This document shows, piece by piece, positions 7,483-14,769 of a stretch of 64,000 nt of DNA. The stretch lies in the NCBI GenBank assembly GCA_041392065.1, contig JAWKMU010000001.1, positions 1-64,000 of the forward strand, in the 5' to 3' direction. The position numbers and the translations under genes were made by a program. The DNA comes from CAJQLB01 sp041392065. GTDB taxonomy: Bacteria > Bacteroidota > Bacteroidia > Flavobacteriales > Flavobacteriaceae. The notes below the pieces were generated by a model that ran no database searches, was not told where the DNA came from, and saw only the letters and a program-made list of their open reading frames with translations. Position 1 is the first letter of the stretch; each line of letters starts with the position of its first letter.

Positions 7483-8079
7483 ATGCAGCACGATTTTGAC
7501 CAACTTCTAAAAGACATAAAGAACTGTCAAACTTGTGCTGCATTTCTTCCCAATCCGCCAAATCCAGTAGTTCAGGTAAGTCCAAAATCTAAAATAATAG
7601 TAATAGGGCAAGCACCAGGAACAAAAGTTCACGAAAGCGGAATTCCGTTTGATGATCAAAGTGGCGAGAATTTAAGAGATTGGTTGGGTGTTACCGAAGA
7701 GCAATTTTACAATACAGACCTTTTTGGTATTATGCCTATGGGTTTCTGTTTTCCAGGAAACAACCCAACAGGTGGCGATTTACCACCAAGAAAAGAGTGT
7801 GCACCACAATGGCACGACAAGCTTTTTAGCGAAATGAAAAATGTGCAATTGGTACTTCTTATCGGTCAATATGCCCAAAAGTATTATTTGGGTAAAGGGA
7901 TGAAAAGAAATCTAACAGAAACAGTAAAATATGGTTATGAATATTTGCCAAAATACTTTCCGTTGGTGCATCCTTCACCTTTAAATTTTAGATGGCAGGG
8001 AAAAAATCCATGGTTTAAAACCGATGTTCTGCCCATGTTACAAGAAAAAGTTCAACACATAATAAAAGATAAAAAATGA
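7483..8079 (+). CDS. Uracil-DNA glycosylase superfamily protein
   Basis: A 198-residue protein with the superfamily's two active-site motifs: GQAPGTKVHESGIPFDDQSG (about 42-61) and the C-terminal HPSPLNFRW. Four cysteines (CQTC at 15-18, C89 and C106) are placed as in the iron-sulfur glycosylase families 4 and 5, so a 4Fe-4S cluster is likely. The GQAPG motif lacks the usual acidic residue of family 4, so substrate range could differ. It probably excises deaminated or damaged bases. It overlaps the monooxygenase-like gene by four bases, giving an operon with DNA-repair content that recurs at ogt and alkA downstream. Confidence 0.82.
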   Translation: MQHDFDQLLKDIKNCQTCAAFLPNPPNPVVQVSPKSKIIVIGQAPGTKVHESGIPFDDQSGENLRDWLGVTEEQFYNTDLFGIMPMGFCFPGNNPTGGDLPPRKECAPQWHDKLFSEMKNVQLVLLIGQYAQKYYLGKGMKRNLTETVKYGYEYLPKYFPLVHPSPLNFRWQGKNPWFKTDVLPMLQEKVQHIIKDKK

Positions 8080-8375
8080 TTGTAGCAGCATTTAAATACA
8101 AAGTAAATCCAGCATTTCAAGAAGAGTTTAATAGCCTTTATGGTTATGCCGCAGGACATGTTTCAAAAATAGAAGGCTATGAAAACCACGAAGTTTTTAA
8201 TGGGGAAAATGGTTATAAAATGCTGGTAGTTTATTTTAGAGATAAAGCCTCCTTTTTAGTTTGGGACGAACACCCAGAACACAAAAAGTATAAAGAAAGA
8301 GGCAAAACCGAAATTTTTGAAAGTTACGATGTTTCTGTAGGTGAGGTTTTTGAAAGACATACTAAACCGCAATGA
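8076..8375 (+). CDS. Antibiotic-biosynthesis-monooxygenase (ABM) domain protein
   Basis: A 99-residue ferredoxin-like single-domain protein: MIVAAFKYKVNPAFQEEFNS begins the first beta strand and helix, IEGYENHEVF and YKMLVVYFRDKASFLVWDEHPEHKKYKERG follow the ABM pattern. Such proteins are cofactor-free oxygenases, haem-handling proteins or of unknown role. Its start overlaps the end of the glycosylase gene and its stop overlaps the DM13 gene, so all three are translationally coupled. Substrate is not evident. Confidence 0.78.
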   Translation: MIVAAFKYKVNPAFQEEFNSLYGYAAGHVSKIEGYENHEVFNGENGYKMLVVYFRDKASFLVWDEHPEHKKYKERGKTEIFESYDVSVGEVFERHTKPQ

Positions 8376-8701
8376 AAACAATAGCAACAGCTAGAATACA
8401 AGGCCCAGAAGCAATTGGCGATGCCAAAATTGTGCAATTAGACAATGGCAATTATCAGTTACAACTTGTCAATTTCTGGGTAGCACCTGGAGCTCCAGAT
8501 GTACAAATAGTTTTTAGCGAAGATGCCAATGGTGTTATTGCAGAACACAACATTAGATTTATTGCGAAACTTCCATCGGGAAATTTTTCACAACATTTCC
8601 CCATAGACCATCTTGAAGATTTAGACAAAATGAAGACTTTACTTGTGTATTGCAAACAGTTTTTTGTTCATTTTGGTCACGGTTCGCTTCAGCTTCTGTA
8701 G
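8372..8701 (+). CDS. DM13-domain protein
   Basis: A 109-residue protein matching the DM13 pattern: IVQLDNGNYQLQLVNFWVAPG, APDVQIVFSED and the closing LLVYCKQFFVHFGHGSLQLL. DM13 domains are proposed to bind haem or carry electrons through a conserved cysteine, here in the YCKQF segment. No signal peptide is seen, which is unusual as many DM13 proteins are exported. It overlaps the upstream ABM gene by four bases. The role is inferred from domain and context only. Confidence 0.7.
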   Translation: MKTIATARIQGPEAIGDAKIVQLDNGNYQLQLVNFWVAPGAPDVQIVFSEDANGVIAEHNIRFIAKLPSGNFSQHFPIDHLEDLDKMKTLLVYCKQFFVHFGHGSLQLL

Positions 8702-8760
8702 TGAGCAAAATTGGCATACACATAGGTAAAAGGCATAATGTTTTGGTAGTGTGAGTAAAT

Positions 8761-8768
8761 TAAATTTG
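8761..8768 (+). promoter_or_regulatory. Candidate -7 element (TAAATTTG)
   Basis: TAAATTTG matches TAnnTTTG and lies 25 bases before the 8794 start. TTTTGG at 8741 could be the -33 element but the spacing is short. It would begin a new transcript after the DM13 gene. Confidence 0.4.
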
Positions 8769-8793
8769 CATAGTTAATTTAAGATTTAAGATT

Positions 8794-9372
8794 ATGAACA
8801 CAAAAAACAATATGATTGAAACCGTAAAAGAACTTAACAACGTTGGCTATACCGAAGATTTTAGACTTACTGGCGAAAAACTACATTGGGTTGCCAAAAA
8901 TGTGAATTATGATGCAGACCAGTTTGAAATAGATTATGCTTACCGTTTTGAAAGTTCAGAAACACCAGAAGACACTTCTTTGGTGTATGCTATTTCAATT
9001 CCAAAAAAAGGAATAAAAGGAGTGCTACTTGACGTGTTGGATACCTTTTATTCATTACCAGATAATTTTGTGAACAATAAAATAAAAAACACCGAGCCTA
9101 CCATTTTACAACACGACGATTCATCGGCAGAATTAAAATTTGGCTTTATTCCAAAGGTAAACAAAACCAAGTTTAACGAAGAACCAGACCGATATGTGCT
9201 ACGCAAAAATTATCCAGATTTTCCTGTTTGTCCGTTTGGCCAATCGTTCAGTATGTTGGGATACGACAAAGGCTTGGGTAGATACGTTTGGTTAACCACA
9301 AGCATTATAAGAGACGAGCGATTAGCCACAGTAGATTATAACCACATATCAAGCAAAGACACTGTTTCATAA
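8794..9372 (+). CDS. Conserved hypothetical two-part protein
   Basis: A 192-residue cytosolic protein that I do not recognise functionally. The N-terminal part (about 7-90: MIETVKELNNVGYTEDFRL, YRFESSETPEDTSLVYAIS) resembles small Bacteroidota proteins often labelled phosphoribosylpyrophosphate synthetase, a label with no visible catalytic basis here: there is no PRPP-binding loop. The C-terminal part (about 125-192) is different: RYVLRKNYPDFPVCPFGQSFSMLGYDKGLGRYVW, with one cysteine. The second start codon, M7 at 8812, is equally possible. It precedes ogt by six bases and is probably co-transcribed with it. Confidence 0.6.
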   Translation: MNTKNNMIETVKELNNVGYTEDFRLTGEKLHWVAKNVNYDADQFEIDYAYRFESSETPEDTSLVYAISIPKKGIKGVLLDVLDTFYSLPDNFVNNKIKNTEPTILQHDDSSAELKFGFIPKVNKTKFNEEPDRYVLRKNYPDFPVCPFGQSFSMLGYDKGLGRYVWLTTSIIRDERLATVDYNHISSKDTVS

Positions 9373-9378
9373 ACAACT

Positions 9379-9846
9379 ATGACTAACGTTAAAACAGCAT
9401 ATTACAATTATAAAAACGGAATCTTTAGTATTGGTTATTTAGAAAACACCTTGTATTTACTTCGTTTTTCTGATGAAGTGACTACTAAAGATTCTGTTAC
9501 TTCTGAATTTTCAGATGAAGTTTTCAATAAAATAAAGCAGTATTTACAAGGCAAAATAAAACGTATTGAAGTAAAAATAAAGGTAAACGCTACCCAGTTT
9601 CAGCAAAAAGTTTGGAACGAAGTTTCAAAAATTCCCTACGGAAATGTAAAAGCCAATGCCCAAATTGCTCAAGAAATAGGCAAACCAAATGCCTCGAGAG
9701 CTGTAGGAACTGCACATACCAAAAATCCGCTTCAAATAATAATTCCTTGTCATAGAATTGTAAAATCGAGTTTTAACAAAGAGCAACCAGTCTATGCAGA
9801 CACCATTCAAAAACTACTATTAGAAACAGAATTTAAACACGCTTAA
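9379..9846 (+). CDS. ogt: Methylated-DNA-[protein]-cysteine S-methyltransferase
   Basis: A 155-residue suicide repair protein that moves the methyl group from O6-methylguanine to its own cysteine. The active-site motif IIPCHRIVKSS is near residue 118, preceded by the DNA-binding helix region FQQKVWNEVSKIPYGNVKANAQIA and the ASRAVGTAHTKNP arginine-finger segment. Length fits the Ogt class without an Ada N-domain. It lies between the hypothetical gene and the AlkA-like glycosylase gene, forming an alkylation-repair pair with the latter. Confidence 0.94.
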   Translation: MTNVKTAYYNYKNGIFSIGYLENTLYLLRFSDEVTTKDSVTSEFSDEVFNKIKQYLQGKIKRIEVKIKVNATQFQQKVWNEVSKIPYGNVKANAQIAQEIGKPNASRAVGTAHTKNPLQIIIPCHRIVKSSFNKEQPVYADTIQKLLLETEFKHA

Positions 9847-9878
9847 GAAAAGGTTAAACCGATTCTGCATCATTTAAA

Positions 9879-10520
9879 ATGAAAGATAGAGAACCAATTG
9901 TAAACCCAAAGAATGTAGATTATTTGGTCAATAATTTTACCGTTTTTAAGGATATATACAATCAGCATGGTGCACCACCAAATTGGAATCGTAAAGAAGG
10001 GTTTGAGACTTTGGTGTTAATTATCTTGGAACAACAAGTAAGTTTACCATCAGCCAAGGCACACTTTTTAAAATTAAGAGATTATGTTGGCAACATCACA
10101 CCAGAAAACCTTTTAAAACTAACCGATGAAGAATTTCGGGAAAACCATATAAGTCGTCAAAAAACAAGTTACATAAAAGGGTTGGCAGATGCTGTTTTAC
10201 AGAACGAGCTTCAATTGGATAAATTAAGCAATCTAACAGAAGACGAGGTAAGAGAACAACTTACCAAACTAAAAGGTATTGGCAACTGGACAGCCAATGT
10301 ATATTTGTTGTCCTGTCTTCAGTTTAAGGATATTTTCCCTATTGGCGATCTTGCTTTAGTGAATGCTATTAGAGAATTAACTTCCTTACAAACAAAAGAA
10401 GAAATTCTGGAATTTTCCAAAAACTGGAAACCCTACAGAAGTCTGGCAACCTATTTCTTTTGGCATCATTATCTGTCTAAAAAAGGAAAAACGTTGGAAA
10501 CCATAGATATTTTAAAATGA
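9879..10520 (+). CDS. HhH-GPD DNA glycosylase, AlkA/3-methyladenine type
   Basis: A 213-residue base-excision enzyme. The helix-hairpin-helix motif is LTKLKGIGNWTANVYLL (about 141-157), and the catalytic Asp is in the following IFPIGDLALVNAI segment. ILEQQVSLPSAKAHFLKLRD is the usual start of the HhH-GPD fold. No 4Fe-4S cysteine loop is present, which separates it from endonuclease III and favours alkylpurine glycosylase activity. It follows ogt by 32 bases and overlaps the next small gene by four bases. Confidence 0.88.
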   Translation: MKDREPIVNPKNVDYLVNNFTVFKDIYNQHGAPPNWNRKEGFETLVLIILEQQVSLPSAKAHFLKLRDYVGNITPENLLKLTDEEFRENHISRQKTSYIKGLADAVLQNELQLDKLSNLTEDEVREQLTKLKGIGNWTANVYLLSCLQFKDIFPIGDLALVNAIRELTSLQTKEEILEFSKNWKPYRSLATYFFWHHYLSKKGKTLETIDILK

Positions 10521-10783
10521 TAGATTATTTAAAAACCATTGCAGAAGGCTATTCCGAAGGAATTTACAACGACAAAAAATACGGTATTACCAAAACCATT
10601 TTTAATAAAGGAAAATCTATAAAACTATATGCCGAAGAATTGGGCGGAAACGATTTTATAAGTCTTAATTATTATGTTACTAAAGACAAAGACTTGCTGA
10701 AACCCTGCGAAATGCCTGAAGCCAAAGTAATAGATTTTGTAAAGAATGTGAAACTTATACCCAGTGAGCAAAATAACCTATAA
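10517..10783 (+). CDS. Small conserved hypothetical protein
   Basis: An 88-residue protein without signal or membrane segment, beginning MIDYLKTIAEGYSEGIYNDKKYG. It has the look of a small single-domain alpha/beta protein (KTIFNKGKSIKLYAEELGG, ISLNYYVTK, CEMPEAKVIDFVKNVKL). Its start overlaps the stop of the AlkA-like gene and a new promoter-like element follows before msrA, so it ends an ogt-alkA operon. I do not recognise the family. Close coupling suggests a supporting role in alkylation repair or a passenger. Confidence 0.65.
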   Translation: MIDYLKTIAEGYSEGIYNDKKYGITKTIFNKGKSIKLYAEELGGNDFISLNYYVTKDKDLLKPCEMPEAKVIDFVKNVKLIPSEQNNL

Positions 10784-10823
10784 TACAGGAAATTTGTAAA
10801 TCAACAAACAGCATTCTGTGGCT

Positions 10824-10831
10824 TATATTTG
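10824..10831 (+). promoter_or_regulatory. Candidate -7 element (TATATTTG) of the second msrA
   Basis: TATATTTG matches TAnnTTTG exactly and lies 36 bases before the msrA start. The leader downstream contains TAACCTAAAGTAA (10848-10860), the same 13 bases found just upstream of msrB at 2189-2201. Confidence 0.5.
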
Positions 10832-10867
10832 CACTTTAAATAAGTATTAACCTAAAGTAATATAGAA

Positions 10868-11383
10868 ATGAACAATTATAAAAAAGCATATATAGCAGGT
10901 GGTTGTTTTTGGGGAATGGAAGACCTTTTTAGAAAACGCCCAGGTGTAATAGATACCGAAGTTGGTTATCAAGGTGGAGAAAACGATAATCCTACCTATA
11001 GAAACCATCCAGGTCACGCCGAAGGGATTGAAATAACCTACGACCCAAACCAAACGTCGTTTAAAGAATTATTAGACTTTTTCTTTAGAATGCACGACCC
11101 AACTACTGTGGACAGACAAGGAAACGATAGAGGTTCCAGCTACCGTTCGGCTATTTTTTTTCAAAACGAGGAAGAAAAACAAGAAGCTCAAGAAGTGATT
11201 GATTTGGTAAACGCTTCAGGTAAATGGCCTGCAAAAGTAGCAACTACTTTAGAACCATGGGCTACTTTCTGGCAAGCAGAAGATTATCACCAAGATTATT
11301 TGGTAAAAAATCCTAACGGATACACTTGCCATTTTGTAAGATTTGATGATAACGAAAGTTTCTTAAAAGTAGAATCGAATTAA
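10868..11383 (+). CDS. msrA: Peptide-methionine (S)-S-oxide reductase MsrA (second copy)
   Basis: A 171-residue MsrA of a different subgroup from the copy at 2716: the active site is GGCFWGMEDLFRKRPGV with no second cysteine at the CxxC position, so recycling must use other cysteines or an external reductant. PTYRNHPGHAEGIEITYDP, HDPTTVDRQGNDRGSSYRSAIFF and AEDYHQDYLVKNPNGYTCHF are all present, so it should be active. It is cytosolic. A hairpin follows the stop. Having two complete MsrA types suggests strong methionine-oxidation stress. Confidence 0.95.
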   Translation: MNNYKKAYIAGGCFWGMEDLFRKRPGVIDTEVGYQGGENDNPTYRNHPGHAEGIEITYDPNQTSFKELLDFFFRMHDPTTVDRQGNDRGSSYRSAIFFQNEEEKQEAQEVIDLVNASGKWPAKVATTLEPWATFWQAEDYHQDYLVKNPNGYTCHFVRFDDNESFLKVESN

Positions 11384-11389
11384 TAACCT

Positions 11390-11414
11390 AAGAGCTTACT
11401 AAATGTAAGCTCTT
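11390..11414. terminator. Intercistronic hairpin after msrA
   Basis: AAGAGCTTAC and GTAAGCTCTT form a perfect ten-base-pair stem around TAAAT, starting four bases after the msrA stop. No T run follows, so it may act as an RNA-stability hairpin or a weak terminator. The next small gene starts ten bases later. Confidence 0.5.
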
Positions 11415-11423
11415 AATGTAAAT

Positions 11424-11573
11424 ATGAAAAACAAAAAAATAGACATCCTAAAAATTAAGTCAACCAGCGGGACTAAATGGAACAAATTACCTTGGTATTT
11501 TAAGGTGCTAATTATCATTTTAATTATTGCCTTACTATTTATTCCCATACTTACTTTACCAAATTTTAATTAA
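11424..11573 (+). CDS. Small single-pass membrane protein, 49 residues
   Basis: ATG at 11424 opens a 49-codon frame. The protein has a basic N-terminus (MKNKKIDILKIKS), then TKWNKLPWYFK, and a single hydrophobic helix (VLIIILIIALLFIPIL) near the C-terminus, consistent with an inner-membrane protein with its N-terminus in the cytoplasm. It ends four bases before the AhpD-like gene. It is short, but the charge-hydrophobic architecture and placement in an operon argue that it is real. No family is recognised. Confidence 0.5.
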   Translation: MKNKKIDILKIKSTSGTKWNKLPWYFKVLIIILIIALLFIPILTLPNFN

Positions 11574-11577
11574 AACA

Positions 11578-12039
11578 ATGAGCGCAGTAAAATTTAAAAA
11601 TACCCGCTTTAACCCAGAAGTAACACAGTTTCTTGACCTTGCCAAACAGATGGCGCAAGCCTTTGGCTATACAGCAGACTTAGCAACCGATAAAAATTTA
11701 GCGCAATTGCTTCGACTTCGAGTAGCACAAAAAAACGAATGTGCATACTGTGTCATACTTCACGCTAAAACCGCAAGAGAAATTGGTATTGCAGAAGAAA
11801 AAGTAGATAACATTTCATCTTGGTACAATAGCGAATTGTTCACTACCAAAGAAAAAGCGGCTTTAGCGTATTGTGATGCCTTAACCGATGGAAAAGGAGT
11901 TGGTTTTCAAAAATTTCATCAAGCTATGGAAGGGTATTTCTCTGAAGTTGAAATTGCCGAAATAGCAGCTATTGTTATTAATATGAATGTGTGGACACGC
12001 CTAAAATTAGCACAAGGCGAAACACCTTATTTTGAATAA
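11578..12039 (+). CDS. AhpD-like/carboxymuconolactone decarboxylase family protein
   Basis: A 153-residue alkylhydroperoxidase-like protein. The start is taken as ATG at 11578 (MSAVKFKNTRFNPE); an upstream in-frame ATG at 11527 would overlap the small membrane-protein gene and adds an unlikely hydrophobic leader. The redox motif ECAYCVILHAKTAREIG (CxxC followed by His) is that of AhpD-type peroxidases, with the helical CMD fold around it (EKAALAYCDALTDGKG, EIAAIVINMNVWTRL). It probably reduces organic peroxides or serves as a disulfide relay. It shares its last base with the start of the next gene. Confidence 0.88.
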   Translation: MSAVKFKNTRFNPEVTQFLDLAKQMAQAFGYTADLATDKNLAQLLRLRVAQKNECAYCVILHAKTAREIGIAEEKVDNISSWYNSELFTTKEKAALAYCDALTDGKGVGFQKFHQAMEGYFSEVEIAEIAAIVINMNVWTRLKLAQGETPYFE

Positions 12040-12998
12040 TGAATTGTATTGAAAATATAGGGTTAGGAACAGCAGCTATTGGCAGACCGTTGTACATAAA
12101 TATAAAGCAGGGAGCTCCCACGGAGCTCTTTTCTTTGTCAAAATTTAAAGAAAGCGGAGTGGAAACATTGGAAAATGCCTATCAAAAGGGAATCCGGTGT
12201 TTTGATACATCTCCCGGATATGGTGTAGCCGAAGAATTATTAACTCATTGGCTAAAAGATAAGAACGACCCAACCATAAAAGTGTCCACAAAATGGGGCT
12301 ATACCTATGTTGCCAATTTTAAACCTAATGCCAAGGAACACGAAGTAAAAGAACATTCATTAGAGAAATTAAATGAACAATGGGAAGTTTCGAAACAACT
12401 GTTGCCCTATTTAAAAGTCTATCAAATACATTCTGCTACGTTTGATACTGGTGTGTTGGATAATCAGCCTATTTTAGAACGATTGTATCAAATTAAAAAA
12501 GAAAACGGAATCATTATTGGTTTATCAACAACTGGTGATAATCAAGTTGAGGTGTTAAAAAAAGCAATGGAAATTACTATTGAAGGCGAAAAACTCTTTC
12601 AATCGGTTCAATGTACTTTTAATATTTTGGAACAAAGTATTTCAGAAGTAAAAGGCGAGTTGAACAATTTTGAAGGATCGTTATTTATAAAAGAAGCACT
12701 TGCTAACGGAAGGCTGATTCCGAATGAGAAATACTTTCAATATAAAAATCTATACGATTTTATGAAGCAATTAGCCGAAAAACATCAAGTAGGTGAAGAT
12801 GCTATTGCACTTCGCTATATTATGGAAATTTTCCCCAAAGCCATCGTGTTAAGTGGTGCTAATAATAGTGAACATCTAACCTCAAATTTAGAAGCGAATA
12901 ACATTAACTTATCCGCTTCAGAAATTAAACAATTAAACGTTTTTGGTATTCAGAATACCGAATACTGGAACCAGAGAAAACAATTACAATGGAATTAA
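12039..12998 (+). CDS. Aldo/keto reductase
   Basis: A 319-residue NAD(P)H-dependent oxidoreductase with a TIM barrel. IGLGTAAIGRPLYI opens the barrel, and the catalytic residues are visible in order: Asp and Tyr in CFDTSPGYGVAEELL, Lys in KVSTKWGY and His in YQIHSATF. GLSTTGDNQ and LSGANNSEHLTSNLEAN form the cofactor-phosphate region. The start codon shares one base with the stop of the AhpD-like gene and its end overlaps the next gene by ten bases. Substrate cannot be told; detoxification of reactive carbonyls would fit the surroundings. Confidence 0.9.
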   Translation: MNCIENIGLGTAAIGRPLYINIKQGAPTELFSLSKFKESGVETLENAYQKGIRCFDTSPGYGVAEELLTHWLKDKNDPTIKVSTKWGYTYVANFKPNAKEHEVKEHSLEKLNEQWEVSKQLLPYLKVYQIHSATFDTGVLDNQPILERLYQIKKENGIIIGLSTTGDNQVEVLKKAMEITIEGEKLFQSVQCTFNILEQSISEVKGELNNFEGSLFIKEALANGRLIPNEKYFQYKNLYDFMKQLAEKHQVGEDAIALRYIMEIFPKAIVLSGANNSEHLTSNLEANNINLSASEIKQLNVFGIQNTEYWNQRKQLQWN

Positions 12999-13450
12999 AA
13001 CAAACAGTACCAAACTGGGACTTACTATCTATAGACAATGAAGAAGTACCTAATATTGAAGATTTTAAAGAGAAACCCTTACTAATCCTTTTTTTTAACC
13101 TTGGTTGCCCAGGCTGCAAAGGTCGCGCGTTACCTTATGCCAATAGAATTATAGTAGAAAATGGCGATAAAATTAATGTGCTTGGTATTCATACACGGTT
13201 TGAAGGACCAGAATACACCAAAGCCGATTTTGATAAAGCCAAAGAAGAGTATTTTATCCGTTTTCCGTTTTATGTAGATGCCAATTTAGCCGAAACTTTC
13301 CATAAATATCAGGCTGGCGGCACACCTCATTGGATTTTGGTAGATAAAGATGGAAAAGTGGAATATTCCATTTTTGGTTCAGACCCAAACAATGCCTTAT
13401 TGCGTTTAGATTTAAAGATTAATGAATTGTTGAATAAATACAAAACTTAA
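12989..13450 (+). CDS. Thioredoxin-like/redoxin protein, cytosolic, CPGC motif
   Basis: A 153-residue protein with a thioredoxin fold and no signal peptide. The motif FFNLGCPGCKGRALPYANRI is near residue 40, and the cis-proline segment is QAGGTPHWILVDKDGKV. It is a cytosolic relative of the exported protein at 3352-3915, sharing the CPGC motif and the long helix insert (FEGPEYTKADFDKAKEEY). It overlaps the aldo/keto reductase by ten bases. It may supply electrons to the AhpD-like or Msr proteins, but the partner is not shown by the sequence. Confidence 0.86.
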   Translation: MELKQTVPNWDLLSIDNEEVPNIEDFKEKPLLILFFNLGCPGCKGRALPYANRIIVENGDKINVLGIHTRFEGPEYTKADFDKAKEEYFIRFPFYVDANLAETFHKYQAGGTPHWILVDKDGKVEYSIFGSDPNNALLRLDLKINELLNKYKT

Positions 13451-13548
13451 TTTAAATATTGAGGTATTATATCAACACTTGTAGGGAAAATATATAAACT
13501 AATTAGCCCTCAATTAAATTAATTTAGTTAACCACAAAATTAAACAGT

Positions 13549-13830
13549 ATGAAAGCAATTTGGAACAATAAAATAGTAGCAGAAAGTGATAACACCGTGG
13601 TTATTGAAGGAAATCATTATTTCCCAGCAGACAGTATTAACAAAGAATTTTTTAAAAATTCAGATACACATACAAGATGTCCTTGGAAAGGTCAAGCTTC
13701 TTACTATTCGTTAGAAGTTGATGGAAAAGAAAATACAGATGCTGCTTGGTATTACGAAAATCCTTCAGAATTGGCTAAAGGCATAAAAAATCACGTTGCC
13801 TTTTGGAGAGGTGTAAAAGTAACAGAATAA
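13549..13830 (+). CDS. DUF427 family protein
   Basis: A 93-residue single-domain protein matching the DUF427 pattern: MKAIWNNKIVAESDNTVVIEGNHYFPADSI, the CPWKGQASYYSLEVDG core and AAWYYENPSELAKGIKNHVAFW. The invariant cysteine-tryptophan-lysine is at CPWKG. Biochemical role is unknown in the family. It lies 99 bases after the redoxin gene and eight bases before the DUF2721 gene. Confidence 0.9.
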   Translation: MKAIWNNKIVAESDNTVVIEGNHYFPADSINKEFFKNSDTHTRCPWKGQASYYSLEVDGKENTDAAWYYENPSELAKGIKNHVAFWRGVKVTE

Positions 13831-13837
13831 CAGCATT

Positions 13838-14230
13838 ATGACAGAGTGGTATTTACCCATCACAATCCTGCCAGCATTAGGAATGTTAATTCTTTCTACA
13901 ACAAGTCAGACGATGACCTTAAGTTCGGAAATAAACGATTTATTGAGGAATAAATGCACCGATTTTCAACATTTAATCGCCGACAAAAAAATAAAGCAAC
14001 TGGGACTCTTAACACGTTCCAGTGCTTTGTTATATCTGGCTTCGGGCGTATATGTGCTTTCCGGAATTTTGAGAGCAATTGTACATAACGAATCCTTGTT
14101 AGATTTACCAAGTTTACTTCTCTATGGAGGAACAATTTTGGTATTTATAGCCTTTATGTTACTAATTATGTACGCTTTTAGAGCTGTTGGTATTAGAAAA
14201 ATGCAATTTGAAAACAATCATTTAATGTAA
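13838..14230 (+). CDS. DUF2721 family membrane protein
   Basis: A 130-residue protein with about three hydrophobic segments: YLPITILPALGMLILSTTSQ near the N-terminus, SALLYLASGVYVLSGILRAIV, and LLLYGGTILVFIAFMLLIMYAF. The pattern of a short soluble helix (SEINDLLRNKCTDFQHLIADKK) after the first segment matches DUF2721. It is an inner-membrane protein of unknown function, eight bases downstream of the DUF427 gene. Confidence 0.82.
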   Translation: MTEWYLPITILPALGMLILSTTSQTMTLSSEINDLLRNKCTDFQHLIADKKIKQLGLLTRSSALLYLASGVYVLSGILRAIVHNESLLDLPSLLLYGGTILVFIAFMLLIMYAFRAVGIRKMQFENNHLM

Positions 14231-14243
14231 CGACTATTAGTAA

Positions 14244-14768
14244 GTGAATTCCATTGAAAAAATAGGGTTTGGTGGTGGTTGCCATTGGTGCACCGAAGCA
14301 GTTTTTCAGCATCTTAAAGGTGTAGAAAAGGTTGAACAAGGTTGGATAGCTTCCAACGAGGATAATGCCACGTTTTCTGAAGCTGTTCTTGTTCAATTTC
14401 ATCCTGAACAAATACCGTTAGAGGTTTTAGTCGAAATTCATTTGCATACGCATAACAGCACCTCATTACACAGTTTTCGTGAAAAATACAGGTCTGCTGT
14501 TTATACATTTTCAGAAAGTCAAAAAGAAGAAATATGCACAATTATTGAAACACTTCAAGCTCAATTTAAACATAGGTTAATAACTAAAGTTATTCCTTTT
14601 GTTAGTTTTAAGGCTTCAAGAGAGCAGATTGTAGATTACTATAAAAAGAACCCACAAAAACCCTTTTGCGAAACCTTTATTAATCCAAAATTAAAGTTGT
14701 TGCTCAACCAGTATAACAACTATACAAAAACCAAAGAATTGCAACATTTAGTAGCACATAATACATAA
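14244..14768 (+). CDS. Divergent MsrA-like protein upstream of egtB, GTG start
   Basis: A 174-residue relative of MsrA. The N-terminus keeps the cysteine motif as GFGGGCHWCTEAVFQHLKGV, with His where active MsrA has Phe. The rest has lost the family's pocket: the HDPTTxxxQGxDxGxQYRS segment reads HTHNSTSLHSFREKYRSAVY, the TGHAE segment is shortened (NATFSEAVLV), and the AEDYHQ segment is SREQIVDYY. It starts with GTG at 14244 and ends one base before egtB, so the two are tightly coupled. It is unlikely to be an ordinary methionine sulfoxide reductase. A role on a sulfoxide or thiol in ergothioneine synthesis is possible but only inferred. Confidence 0.78.
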   Translation: MNSIEKIGFGGGCHWCTEAVFQHLKGVEKVEQGWIASNEDNATFSEAVLVQFHPEQIPLEVLVEIHLHTHNSTSLHSFREKYRSAVYTFSESQKEEICTIIETLQAQFKHRLITKVIPFVSFKASREQIVDYYKKNPQKPFCETFINPKLKLLLNQYNNYTKTKELQHLVAHNT

Positions 14769-14769
14769 A

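Noticed and set aside
11527..11577. Upstream start for the AhpD-like protein
   Set aside because: It would overlap the small membrane-protein gene and add a hydrophobic leader unlike the family; ATG at 11578 is better.
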